DNA of 64,000 nucleotides. It comes from Owenia fusiformis. Its lineage: Eukaryota; Annelida; Polychaeta; Sabellida; Oweniidae. The stretch is from the NCBI GenBank assembly GCA_903813345.2, contig CAIIXF020000001.1, forward strand, positions 18,805,915 through 18,869,914, in the 5' to 3' direction. The translations under genes were made by a program, and so were the position numbers. A model generated the notes under the pieces. It saw only the letters and a list, made by a program, of their open reading frames with translations. It searched no databases and had not been told where the DNA came from. How positions within the stretch are numbered: position 1 is the stretch's first letter; each line of letters begins with the position of its first letter. Positions 22,701-34,200 of the stretch are shown piece after piece.

Positions 22701-24349
22701 CTCACTTTCCCACCTCATAACTGCACTTGTCCTATATGTCATCCCACACACACCATACTTAATCAATGTTTACCATACTAAATCAATGTTTATTGGTTAT
22801 ATTCGGTTTTAGAATTCATTGTCATGTTTGTGCTTGGTTGGTTACCAATATTTTTATTTAATTTTTTTTATTTGCATTTATACTTACAGTAAAATTAGTG
22901 CTAGATTGCATTATTGGATGTGTATTTATAGTGCATTATTTGTTTGTTATTTATATTTTTATTATTTATTTATATGTAATTGTGCTATTTTGTGTCTCGC
23001 ATGTCTAAGCTAATGCATGGTGCTTGCTTTACTTTGATAATTACTAATGAGCATGAGATAAAATACTATTTTTATGCTCATTGTCATTTAGGATATGTTT
23101 ATTTAGGGCTCATAAGATTCATACATTTGGGCAATGAATTGATCACTATAGACATGTTAAGAGCAAATTTTATTAAAAATTTCCAAAAATTATTATTAAT
23201 GCCTCAGTATGTTTCCCTTTTCGATTTAATTCAAAATCTACATTTTCTATATTTTTTAATGATTTGATCCTGAAATTGCCATATTATACTGAAAACCCCC
23301 CTGTAGTTGCTAAATGATTTTCACAGACATTATCTCAAGTACATATAAGATAAAAATCAATTACTGTAAATTGTAAAGATGGCAGTCCCAGTCAACAACA
23401 TACTAAATATAATTTTATTTCTTTCATTGCTTATACTTATAGTAATATTTTCAAACAAATTGTAACTTAAAACTTATTGATTTGAGAATTTTATTTTGGA
23501 GTACTTTTTGATTATTCATTTATATTATTACCAGTATATAGTTTCAGTCTTATTGCCCCTTTACTCAAATATAATAGCCCTATTAGGAGATTGGAATGAA
23601 GAACATGCATGTTTTCCTTGATTAAGACAGAGACAAATGAAACAGTATGTCTCTTCATAAGAGTACATTTTTAGTGGATACTAAGGCTAGAGTAAATAAA
23701 TAATTGTTAAGTATTTTCTAGCTCCCTTATTTATTTCAATGAAGTCCCTGTAAAAATAATAACATCAACCATGAGGAAATGGGGTTGTACCTAGTAGGAA
23801 AATAGGGGAGACAGGGCAAATGGGTGGGAGCAGGATGAGAGGTTTCTCCTTTGGGAGAAAATGGGAGATATAGTTAATGTGGCAGCTTAAGGATGTCATC
23901 ACATGGCCTCATCACTGGATGGTAAAATTGAAACCCTTTGTGAGACTTGTGTGTTGCTGTGTAGTGTAGTGTGCTTTCTATCTATCTTCATGTTGTTCTA
24001 TCCCACATCTCCCTTACACTTGCAGATAATGTATTCCTCCGTTCAAGACAAAACCAATCAGGTCACTTATTGTGAACAAATTTCGCAGGACGAATATGAG
24101 TCGCAGAAACTGAGTTCCTCCCAATTGGCGATCGCTAGTCTGCTTGATGACATCATCAACCATCCACGAATGAGTGAGAAAGACAAGAAGAAGAAACTGA
24201 AGCAGTTCAAACTTACATACCCTGCTGTCTATGAGAGAAAGTTTCCTACGCATGCACTGGAAAAAGAAGCGCTTCCAAAAAAACCGAAAATCAAGAAACC
24301 CCTGCTGATTACTCAATCCTTGTCAAAGTTAAAAGCAATGAGATTCTAG
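13701..24349 (+). CDS. DEPDC1: DEPDC1, DEP and RhoGAP-like domain protein, complete (951 aa)
   Basis: Eleven coding exons: 13701-13748, 14235-14392, 17216-17323, 17727-17948, 18390-18520, 18780-18827, 19018-19158, 19578-20903, 21432-21604, 21961-22137 and 24026-24349. All borders are GT-AG and phases agree, giving 2856 nt. Opening GPYRATRL and WNDIIRTFRTQMP with DGVDWL and FGPEVTR mark the DEP domain (about 8-105). LPHWVMSAMKCLAQWP, YPGFERDVFKVVQDYF and IPPANRRKLHLLFRLM mark the RhoGAP-like fold. The C-terminus (YCEQIS, KKKKLKQFKLTYPAVYERKF) matches the DEPDC1 tail. The protein is a mitotic/transcriptional regulator in vertebrates. No arginine-finger FRxSG motif is visible, so GAP catalysis is doubtful. 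Longer than the human protein (811 aa) because of a large exon 8. Confidence 0.95.
14235..14392 (+). CDS. DEPDC1: DEPDC1 exon 2, DEP domain
   Basis: 158 nt. Starts at the conserved Trp (WNDIIRTFRTQMPIGRHRRH), holds NCFVASDGVDWLHGCL and ends within the Arg codon of PEVTR. Confidence 0.93.
17216..17323 (+). CDS. DEPDC1: DEPDC1 exon 3, end of DEP domain
   Basis: 108 nt: SQTIQLLDKFSKAGVFEEVK and DNGRLYR. The donor is gtacat, not the best consensus. Reading straight on would add YIMDWCMTNEI... to a stop at 17412-17414. Confidence 0.93.
17727..17948 (+). CDS. DEPDC1: DEPDC1 exon 4
   Basis: 222 nt. FTHSSPIKSLRTP corresponds to the vertebrate F(R)FPATSPLKTLP segment. It ends LTNDEIEEIWKTMYIAR, the conserved acidic motif before the RhoGAP-like region. 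Confidence 0.92.
18390..18520 (+). CDS. DEPDC1: DEPDC1 exon 5
   Basis: 131 nt: VDKVLGMSCTDGILNDDQIT, then HNMTLVSKNGVV, equivalent to vertebrate YNMANTSKRGVV. Confidence 0.92.
18780..18827 (+). CDS. DEPDC1: DEPDC1 exon 6
   Basis: 48 nt: completes Asp, then QLPHWVMSAMKCLAQ, almost identical to vertebrate DLPHWVLSAMKCLA. Confidence 0.93.
19018..19158 (+). CDS. DEPDC1: DEPDC1 exon 7
   Basis: 141 nt: GLPNYPGFERDVFKVVQDYF then LQEPLVTFQLYDVFANIL, the best conserved RhoGAP-like stretch. Confidence 0.94.
19578..20903 (+). CDS. DEPDC1: DEPDC1 exon 8, long low-complexity insert
   Basis: 1326 nt, about 442 residues, rich in Ser, Asn, Gly, Gln, Thr and Pro and probably disordered. Between residues about 430 and 540 a short motif recurs: KYGSTSNFDSL, QKYYSTTNLLG, QRYYSTSDVN, QRYANTDSLSTLG, RFQSTNTLAN. 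A Pro-rich basic part follows (PIRPPRQSITNPPRH, RGTPPVYKAPPRY). Acceptor attccag, donor gtaagg. Confidence 0.9.
21432..21604 (+). CDS. DEPDC1: DEPDC1 exon 9, second RhoGAP-like part
   Basis: 173 nt: QESLQMACLLIPPANRRKLH and LLFRLMTRMSEN, matching vertebrate CCLLLPPPNRRKLQLLMRM. Confidence 0.94.
21961..22137 (+). CDS. DEPDC1: DEPDC1 exon 10
   Basis: 177 nt, 59 codons in phase 0: MLQTFTRCIIRSEKEADLDE, then LRLVTFLLDNYSEILKVP. Confidence 0.93.
24026..24349 (+). CDS. DEPDC1: DEPDC1 exon 11 with stop
   Basis: 324 nt ending TAG. Holds TYCEQISQDEYESQKLSSSQ and the basic KDKKKKLKQFKLTYPAVYER segment. Confidence 0.94.
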   Translation: MMYSSVQDKTNQVTYCEQISQDEYESQKLSSSQLAIASLLDDIINHPRMSEKDKKKKLKQFKLTYPAVYERKFPTHALEKEALPKKPKIKKPLLITQSLSKLKAMRF

Positions 24350-24598
24350 AAACATATAGATACAACTGAACTGCTTTTTCTCATTTTCTCATTTATGTAA
24401 TTGAGAAACTAAATTCACTTGAAGAATGAATGCATTTTAGTATAATCAGATATTATTGTAATATCTTAATAATAAGTATAATTTTACATTATATAGTCAT
24501 GCAGTTTACCTCAAAATAGTTGTATGTTCAAATGTGTTCAATGTTTCTACCTGTTTATTGTTGTGTTCAGTGTTACAAAGTTTTCAAATAGTTTTGTC

Positions 24599-24604
24599 AA
24601 TAAA
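24599..24604 (+). terminator. Likely DEPDC1 poly(A) signal
   Basis: AATAAA 250 bases after the stop codon, followed by GT-rich sequence. Further AT-rich signals downstream (for example AAATAAAGATT) may serve longer 3' ends. Confidence 0.5.
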
Positions 24605-25653
24605 TTATGTACAGTTGTAAATAATCAAGAGCATTTTGTAATATTTTCAGCAATTTATTAGATGTTATTTAGTGGAATTCAATTTTTGTAGAAACATCAT
24701 ATGATTCAATGTCATTTCTTTAAATGATATAATGATACTAAGACTTATTTGGAATGAATCTGTTTATATTTCAGTTTTTCTTTATAAATGGCAACACAAA
24801 ACAAATCAAGTAAAACATTACTTGTTATAGTACTTTATGAATGATTTAATAGGTTGGGTGTTAGTCCCACATTGTGACAAGGTGTACTTCATTAGACTGT
24901 GCAATGGTATTTATAGTGTATACTTCTTGCACTTTTAGGTGTAATTAGTAATAATCAGAGAGTGAGAATGTTCTAAACAAAGTATTTTTTAGTTGATGTG
25001 TTCACTTTATCATTTTAGTTCATATGTCTGAAATTGTCATTGTAACACATACACTTCCAGAGTATATTTCATATGTGAAGAAGATCTGTTGAATAATTTA
25101 AAACATGTAAGATTCACATGCATTATTTTGCTGATGATTTGATTAAGTTTCACAAATTAGTAATGCTACCAATTATACCAATGGAATCTGGCTCGATGTG
25201 TTCTTAGTCCAGTATTCCTGTTACATGTTTTGTTATATTCAAATATCAAATTCTGTTCATTTGTCAAAGCATGTTAAATTCATAAGCATGATAATCATTA
25301 TTAGAAAATGTTTAATTTATGTATGTATTATGTATATTTGTATGTTATGTAAATATGTGTATAAAATACCATAAAATATAGTATATATATAATTATAGTC
25401 TGGTATCAAGTCTTTGTGTTAGTTCCCTTTCTTAGAGAGGGAAAGACAGTTCTAGTTGTAGGCTTAGAATTTAAGACTATAATTCAAGACTATAGTTCAA
25501 ATTCAAAATAGACTGGTAGATAAAATACTTTTACAAAGGGTGATCTTTTTCATTCTTTTTTCAAAGGTATAAATAATTACAAGCATCTTTACTTTTAGTG
25601 TATACAAACTAGACCCCAAATTATCAATTTATAACTCAGGTGCTTTATCTCCC

Positions 25654-25933
25654 ATTTTTATGTGACAAAGTTGTACTAAAACTATAATAGTTATGATAAG
25701 TGTATCAGTCGTGATACTACAGACAAATAGAATGCAATGATTGTGACCCTTCCTAACATTGATTGGTTGAATGAATGTTTGGAGAAGTTCCTAATTTTTA
25801 TGTGACAAAGTTGTACTAAAACTATAATAGTTATGATGAGTGTATCAGTCGTGATACTACAGACAAATAGAATGCAATGATTGTGACCCTTCCTAACATT
25901 GATTGGTTGAATGAATGTTTGGAGAAGTTCCTA
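25654..25933. repeat. 140-bp tandem duplication
   Basis: 25654-25793 is repeated at 25794-25933 with only one visible difference (gataag versus gatgag). The period is exactly 140. A recent local duplication in non-coding DNA. Confidence 0.95.
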
Positions 25934-27395
25934 AACTGGACCTTAAAAAACCTTTTAGAGAGGCTCCGACCATCAACTGTCAATCATGATCACTTCTCAG
26001 AATTTCAAACAAATGTGATAGGCAGTTGATAAATTGAAGCTTTGTGTGAATTTCGATTGAGTCTGTTTTGGCAGTTTTGTGCTGAATTACATTTCTACCA
26101 TAAGCATCCATTATTTCATTATCCATGGCATAATAAAACTACTCTCATGGTAGTTTAAGAATTATTTTGTCACACATAGAATGAAATGCTTCGAGCTTAT
26201 TCTGGGCCCATTTTTGGTCACCCTGTAGTATCTGATATATTTATTTATCTACAGACAGGAGCAGAATGGTTTAGTTTTACAGTGGTCATGACTGAACTGT
26301 TCATAATATGTTGGTCAAGATATACCTTGGGTCATAAATATGTGACCATCAATTAGTTTTGAATTACATCATGTCTATAACATTTTGAATATAGGGAAAG
26401 ATATGGGCACTTATTTCAAGACTATAACACAAGTGTAAATTGAGACTGTTATAAATACTTAATACAGGTTTATCATATTGTTTCCAAAAATTAATAATGT
26501 TGACCTTTAGTTGCCATGGTGTATGTGAAGCACATGTACTTATCAAAAGCAGAAGTAAGTCAGTTGGTCAAGGACTGGAGATAATAGTGTCCTTTGCTCG
26601 TAACTTATCATAAAATACTGACATCTGAGATATAATCCTGCAGTAAAATTATTGATTTGCCTACCCCCTTGACAGATTGAAGTAGATTTGCTTAGTATAT
26701 CTGATTCAGTGTTTTTTTGTTTTTAACATTTCTTTTCATAAAGTTAACTGAGGGGACCAGGCAGTTATCCAAGATTGAAAATTAAATGTCACATTTGTAA
26801 AAATAAAGCTTGATTATAATTTTACTTTCAAAATTATCAAAAAATCTTTTCAGAAAAGGTTTCTTTACGACATGTTGAACATTTCAATTCACATCTGTTC
26901 CGGCAACAACCTTAGGACCTGCATCATCTGTTCTTTCCTGGGTACTATTATATCCCAATGGTCTAGTGTTTTGGCTTCTTAGTGCATAACCATTTGCAAA
27001 ATGAACTGACACGCATTGTGCCCTAAAATGCATTGTGCCCTAACTATCAGGTTAGGAGGGCGGGCTACCAGTACATTTACAGTTGTTATATCATTCGACA
27101 TGACTGTTTGTAATATTTCTCAAACAAGTATATTGTGTTTTAGTGGTAAATATTACAGTGGATATATTTCAAACATGTTTTGTATAAAGTTTGAGTGAGA
27201 TAGATGTCACGTATGTACTAGCTGAAGCATATTTCTGTTAAAATAACCATTTTGTGAAATTTTTTAACTAAGCCCATGTTTAGAAATTTTGCTTTAACTG
27301 TAAAAATTCATAATAAATTGTAAAATTCAAAATATTGTATACAGTAAGTAAGACTTGATCTAAGGAACGCTATATGGACGAAGAGGTAATGCATA

Positions 27396-27775
27396 CTGTA
27401 CTCCCAGTATTTTTCGCGTGCGATTTATTTTACCACAACCGCGAAAATTGATCTTCGGGAAATTGTCAGTTAAATCCTCCGGGATTTGTGAAATTCTTAT
27501 TACCTGGATCCATTGAATTCCATTGCGTTTCATGATTTGTAAAACATTTGTTCAGTTTTATTAGCCAATAAATGTGATTCTAAGCAATATTGTCTTTTAC
27601 AGTGTCTTGTTCGATCAAACATACGAAAAATTACGATGAAATAGAGGTTACTGTACATGAGGTTATTTATTTACAGGGCTTGAGGATTCAGATTTTAATT
27701 TGTGAAATCCGCGAAATTTAATAGCCACGAAATCATGTTTTCTTAAAAAACTCGCGAAATTAACTGGGAGCACAG
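27396..27775. mobile_element. 380-bp MITE, TA target, CTGTACTCCCAGT termini
   Basis: Left end CTGTACTCCCAGTATTTTTCGCG and right end CGCGAAATTAACTGGGAGCACAG are inverted repeats, flanked by TA. Interior rich in CGCGAAA words. No ORF. Confidence 0.8.
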
Positions 27776-28261
27776 TAAATCACATTGTTTTCATGCTGTG
27801 TGTAGTATATGTTATAGGCCTTGGATTTGAAGTCTATAGCCTTGCACATGTTGTAATAAATCGTTTCCCACTTGGCTGTATACTCTATATATTGATAAAA
27901 CCTTGGTCTGAGGTAAAGGTTATATGGTGATTGAATGGGTTATTCAGATATTCATCAAGTGAATATCTTTGAATTAATCTCCAAGGTTCTCTAGGAAATA
28001 CGATGCATTTAGATGAAGACATTTAATTGTCATGTGAAATATTGAAAATGATTCTCTCATTCCTGCAATATTTGTAATGATACTGAATGTAAGTGATGGA
28101 ACAAATATACCTGTTGGTAGGCAATGTTGAATTTCAAATAAAAGATTTACTATGATTATTAATTAAATGTGTTATTTTGGTACTATCAAATATGGAATGT
28201 TGTATTTTATAAAGTGTTTAAGTTTATAATCCTGTTTCAAATTGAAATCAATGTGAACTAA

Positions 28262-28382
28262 AGCATATTAACATGACAAAATGTCACCACCTTGTAAGTT
28301 ATTGCAAATTGTTACAGTCGCTGAACTCTGTATGCTGACCACCAACAATATAATAGAGGTATGTCACCATTTTCACCATAAA
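28262..28382 (+). mobile_element. HINE-like remnant, family GTCACCACC
   Basis: 5' tag ACATGACAAAATGTCACCACC is intact. The linker and a diverged tail (ATGTCACCATTTTCACCATAA) follow within 120 bp. Confidence 0.6.
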
Positions 28383-28749
28383 GATTGATTATAAAACTCC
28401 AACTTATTTTACCAAAAGACAATTTAGTAATTATTAGTTTTGTCAGTCAATTAGTTTTTAGTACATTTCCAAATCTGAATTATTAAACTCTTATTTCAGC
28501 CTTACCACAATCCAAGCAATTGTACTTTTGAATTTAATAGTGAACAGTCAAATTCAACCAAAGTTGTGCGGGGATAATATGTATATCTAGATTTGCATCG
28601 CTACATAAGTTTGGCAACTTGAAGTCCCATTGAATAGCTTGTTAAAATCTGTTAATGTTTCAATTTTAGTTGTTATTTCATCACCAAGAAGTTTTGAAAT
28701 ATTTTTTTAACTTCCTGTTTCTCAATTTGTGGAAACGCATGGCATGGTC

Positions 28750-28853
28750 ATGCAAAAATGGCATTGCCATTTGTTACAGACACCAACCACCATTTACCAG
28801 CCACAAAACACACACCAACCACAAAAAGTTATAGTCTGTGATGGTGGTGACAG
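28750..28853 (+). mobile_element. HINE-like tail remnant
   Basis: Only linker and 3' end: TTACAGACACCAACCACC, CACAAAAAGTTATAG and GGTGGTGACA. Confidence 0.55.
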
Positions 28854-30336
28854 TTGCCAAACTTATTTTTGAGGGGAGTATACTCAGAATACACATGCTA
28901 GAGACAACAAAAGAAGAGTAAACACAAGATAATTTATCAGCCTACTACAGTGCTCACCATAAATAAATGACACCTGGATTTGCTGAAGTGAGGATTTGCC
29001 ATGTTAAAAATAAGAGAATTTTTAAGTGACCATACATTAGTAGTTGAGAGTATACAAAATATAAAACATACAAAATAAGGGATATTTATCTATCCATTAT
29101 TGGAAAGTATGAAGTCTCAAATCACCATGGTCTCGGAATGGTGATAGAAAATCAAGATGCCATTTATTTATGGTGAGCACTGTAGAGCAACTGAGTGCCC
29201 TAAGAAAAAGAGGTTAATTATCTCATAGAACAAAGTTCGGGGAGACAAAGAGCACGCCGCTGTCTGGGCTATAACTCTGAGAGCGTTGACCTGATATTGT
29301 TCATGATTTACCCACCAGACACAGTTGATCATAACAATGGTTAAGGAATCAAATGACACATATTAAAGTGACATAAATTGCAATAAAACTTTGAAACCTT
29401 GAAAATTAAACATTTCCATCCATCTCTCATCCTGGGAGAGGATATTACTCATGATCATATGTGTTTATTAGGAGACCCTTGGTCTTTTCAGAGTTGGGTT
29501 GATAAATTATTACCCTGGGGACCTTACTTAGAAGGAAACATATTTTCTGAAGAGAAATGTCAATTTCATATACATGGTGACAAAATACTCATGGTCAAAG
29601 ATATGAATGGCTAATATTATTCTCCACACCATACCCGGTCCTTTAAGCATTTTATACTTGTTATAATCATTTTATTCAGCCTATAAAGCATTCGCTTACA
29701 CCATTACAAATTCCATTCAAAATCATTTCTGAACGTGACTAAAAATGATCCAGTCATTATCCAATGATGTGTCCTTGCTACCTAGATATAGTATTTGTTG
29801 ACCTTCAGTGACTTGTTGGTCCTAAAAAGGTCTCAAGAAATAAAAATTCTGAGGGCAAGTATTGTCAAACAATATAGTCCATCTAGGGGGTCTCCATAAC
29901 ATTACTTAGAATCTTATGTGAAGTTAAATGTTTAGAAACGAATTGCACACAAAAATGGGTAGAGTGAACTTCTTAATATCTGGGTTATCACAGTATGGCA
30001 TCATATAGAAAAGAACGTGGACACTTTGACCTAGCTGTTTATACTTTGTTCTACAAACATCTCATTCATAAGTTGATTATTTTGAATGAAAGGAATGGCG
30101 TAATTTGAACACATGAAACTTTTTAAAATATTAGTTCACTAATAGAGGGAGCAGCCTAACCCCATTTATTAGGCAGGCTACGCTGGGTATTTTCTATCGA
30201 ATATATTTATTTCAATTGGTTAATTCTACTGAATATGGTTATTGTGAATTATCCAGAATACCATGTCAAGATTAATTTCAGATACGCAAATTCTACATTT
30301 CAGTATGTTGCCCGCTGAAATGAATTTATTAGTATT

Positions 30337-30475
30337 ATTACCACCTTAAGCCCAGGGTTGAAATACCAAGATCAGATTGTCACTGAACGAAAATTATACA
30401 CACTGAATGATAGCTCATTTCCCAGGGAACGTTTCGGCCCGCCACGACAGACCCCTGCAAGGTGGTAATAATTAC
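30337..30475. repeat. Hairpin-like segment, ATTACCACCTT termini
   Basis: TATTATTACCACCTTAAG at 30337 and CAAGGTGGTAATAATTA at the right end are inverted. The loop holds GGGAACGTTTCGGCCCGCC. Terminus word shared with 52078 and 51066. Confidence 0.5.
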
Positions 30476-30785
30476 AAATACAATATTTCAGCAACTAAGA
30501 CTAATAAAAAGAACACAAAAAAGCTCCTTATCTTATTCTCATTTATATTTCCATTCTTATAAATATGCTTATAATTCTTTTTTTTAAATAGTGAAAAAAT
30601 TTCCTTGTATTGTACACACTACACATATATGTATTCCCATGTTTATATTTGAAAACCTGAAGGCTTTTGGTATCACATTATGACAAATTTTCAGATATGG
30701 TAGGTTACTAAATGATTCAACTAAATATAAAAAATATTGTACCCAAGAAATCCATCAATTCGATGGCATAATATCTTCATATTTT

Positions 30786-30791
30786 TTTATT
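30786..30791 (-). terminator. Possible NIP7 poly(A) signal
   Basis: AATAAA on the minus strand about 385 bases beyond the NIP7 stop codon. Confidence 0.4.
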
Positions 30792-31174
30792 CAATTGTAC
30801 TCTGATCGTCCTTACGTCCTTGCAAAGGTCCAGACACCATCCAGAAATAAAGAAGGAACAATGACGTGGATGGTGCCTGAAGCCTTGCACCTTCACAGAA
30901 GATGTGATACTTGGGATATAAGGCTTTTGAATTGTATTTTAACACAAGATGTTTCAGATGTCAATGGGCATGGTACAATGACTTAGAGTGTATGAATTCT
31001 GTATCAATGTTGTAAAAATACAGGATATATTGACACCAGACGTGTCAATCAGTTCACTAAAAATCTTTCCGTCATTAAATAATGGCATATCTCATGATTG
31101 TACCATATGAAGTGACGGGAATGAGTATGCCCCATCATCCCAAACAGAAATGTTTTCCATATGATCCTATATGA

Positions 31175-31294
31175 TCAAAGTAAGTGTTCCTCACTCCGAA
31201 TGTATTCACCTACATCTGCCTGGTGGAATGCTACTATAGTCATTGGGTCTGTGTGTCGGCATTCTTGTGTTGACTTGGCTGCAACTCCAAATCC
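31175..31294 (-). CDS. NIP7: NIP7 last exon with stop
   Basis: 120 nt: [20 protein letters not shown] then [19 protein letters not shown] and TGA. Same C-terminus as vertebrate NIP7 apart from a few changes. Confidence 0.95.
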   Translation of the reverse strand, partial: GFGVAAKSTQECRHTDPMTIVAFHQADVGEYIRSEEHLL

Positions 31295-34200
31295 CTGGAA
31301 AAACAATCAAATGATCAAATCAAGAGGCACATTGTAAAGGGACTAACACTTGGGGTCAGGCAGTTAACTGAAACCATGAATCTCTGACTGTCACGGCCTC
31401 GGCAATTCATTTGGTTCAGAAAAATCGTTCGGTTCGGTTTTTAATGGAATGTTAAGTGAGGCAAAATTACTCTTCTTAAATGCACATTGTTTAAATAACG
31501 TAGTTCGAAAAATGCCTGAAGTAAAAATTGCTGATCGATGTGAACGATACAGACAAAGGCGTTAAATAGAGTATTTAAACAGGCTAATTTTGTTTTTTTC
31601 TTTACCATAGCAGAATTTTTTTAGTGCGATAAGAAGAATAACAGAACCAAATACCAAACCGATGGGAGTCAAAAACTGAACCGAATCAAACCGAATATTT
31701 TGAAACAGTCTAACGATAATCGGCACACATAATGCACATAGTAACATTTAGAGCAGGGTGCACTTAGTACAGAATTTATCCGTGTAGCAGTACTCTAGCA
31801 CTTAGACTTACTCCTAGTCAAAGTGACCTTGGTGCTTATGCCTGCCAAGACAGAGTGTCATTAAAAAAGTGGTATTGAGAGAAAGGGCTCTTGCTAGGCT
31901 TTTGGACTGTGGCCCAGCACCAAAGTTTATTTAGCCCTCCCCACAACCTATTGGCAAATCATGATTGTTTCCACAGTCTAAACTTGACTAAATACACAAC
32001 AATAGCATGTTAAAAGGATAAAATATAACATAAATATGATACATCACGACTAAACTGGTTATGCTGAAGATGTTTCCAGCACACCCTTTCCTGGTGAGAG
32101 AGCGTTTGGGTCCCCAGTTGTAAGGTGTCAAAGATTACATTTTTCACAAAAATGGCTACCATTTTGAAATCAGTGGCCATATTGAAAATTTCTTCTCGAC
32201 AAGAGGTCCTACACCAATACAGCATAAGCCTATAAAATTTGAACCAAATCAGTTGACCTGTTTTTGAGTTATCGCCCAGACACACAAATGAATGGATGGA
32301 TGAACAGATGAATGGATGGACGGCTTCTCTATCTCTACGAACTTTGTTGGGATAATTAAACCTCTATAAGTTTTAACCTATACATGTGCAACCATTAAAA
32401 AATTATGTTTTGTTTCTTATGATTGTTTACTTAGCATCGCCCTTGAAAAACATGTCAGTTTTAAAATAAAAATATTTTTCAAAATGTCATGTCCACCTTG
32501 ACATATACCTACCAACAATGTCAACAAATACAGTGTGAGCCAAAAATGGTAATCCAAACTAATCTTATTAACTCAGTCATCCGTTTGGCATCAAATTTGG
32601 CACAATTAAACCTAGTTCAGTGTTCTTTCATTCCACCAAGTTTCATTGGTCTAGTCTAAATGGTCAAGATTTTATGATCATTTTACAAAACATGCTCGAA
32701 ATGCCGATCTTGTCTCAATGCAAACTTGAATACATAGGGTGAAGTTTTCTGACTACACGCTCACAGATATCTTGTGCAATGGCTCTCATTTTTCTTTTCT
32801 TTCAACTCTCTGGTGCTTCTAGGGTTGTTAGTAGAGGTGTCATGGAACAAGAAAAAGTCAGGAATGGTCCAGTTCGGAACATTTGGCTTCGGAACGGAAC
32901 AATTTCGGAACGGTTCTGGAACAAAGTGACTATGTGTATTATACTCTAACTTGCCTCATTTATTGTAGGACAAGATCTAGTCATTTGCAACAAAACTACT
33001 TAATTTTGCGAGTCTATGAACAATGACTGGATATCTAGCTTGTACAGGAAATAAAAAAATTAGATCTACGTGTCCTAGAAGTAGATCTCCAAATCGAACT
33101 GGGAAGAAAAACAAAAATTAACGATCAATTCACCTCACTCTGGTCCCGCTGAACCTAACCCCGATCAAGGGATTATCGCAATATTTCCAAACATGGATTT
33201 TCCAGTCCTTCGAAGCGTCTTCAATACATACATTGTTTCTCAGGTTTCAGCAGGTTTTGAGTTTAGCCTCCGCCATGATCAGTGCAAAGTCGCTGATCAT
33301 ACTACTCGAGAAAGATAAATCCTCAGCATATTTAGTATGTATAAAATAAGTTGATCGACTAGGTCTACCTGGTAGCAAAAACCTTTTGAAATCTCTTCAA
33401 CGAGGAGTGAAAAAATGGACTTCTTTCGATGACAAATGTGTAAAGGTAAGATTTTCTTGTTCCGGAATCAAACCGAAATGTTGAATAATTGTTCCGTGTT
33501 TGGACCCGAGAGTCTAGTTCCGCGGAACGGAACAAAATCAGGTATCCGTGACACCTCTAGTTCTTAGTTTACATTATCTTTGAGCATGTTTTGTAAAAAG
33601 ACCAATGAAATTTACTAATGAAAGAAGAACACTTGGTTCAATTGTGCCAAATATGACTTAAAACCAATACTAGATGACTAAGTTATTAATATTTGTTTGG
33701 GTTGCCTTTTTGGCTCACCCTGTAGAAGGTTTTTATCACATGGGATCAGAATAAATGCAACTATAGACTAAAGAACTCATAGCCTTAATACACTATAACC
33801 AGAACAACGGCAACGCCAAAGCGTAGCGAATCCCATCGAACAGCCATGGAAGGCATTTTTACAAATAACAAAGTATATAGCAAAAATGGCAGGCATTTTT
33901 CAAAATGGCCGCCTTCTACCAAAAGTGTCATTAGACCATTTGCCATACTTATAGTATTCACAAACCAAATATGAACAAAATCGCTCCACTACTTTTCGAG
34001 TTATAGTAAAATATGTTAAAATGGCGGCCATTTTGAAAAATGGCTGCCTTCTACCAAAAGTGTCATTAGACAGTGTGCCATGCTTACAGTATTCACATGC
34101 CAAATATGAACAAAATCGCTTCACTACTTTTCGAATTATTATAAAATACATTAAAATGGCGGCCATTTTTCAAATTTTTTTTCAAAATGGCCACTTTCTA

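Larger units (their letters stand above)
24605..30785. other. Intergenic region between DEPDC1 and NIP7
   Basis: 6.2 kb with no supported gene. Holds the 140-bp duplication at 25654, the MITE at 27396, diverged HINE-like remnants at 28262 and 28750, and a hairpin-like segment at 30337. The short open frames at 27016 and 29399 have no recognisable motif. Confidence 0.6.

Noticed and set aside
29399-29614. 71-residue plus-strand frame (KIKHFHPSLILGED...)
   Set aside because: Non-ATG start, no recognisable motif, no supporting splice signals.
30795-30986. 63-residue plus-strand frame (MYSDRPYVLAKV...)
   Set aside because: Lies in the probable NIP7 3' UTR, starts at a non-ATG codon and shows no domain.
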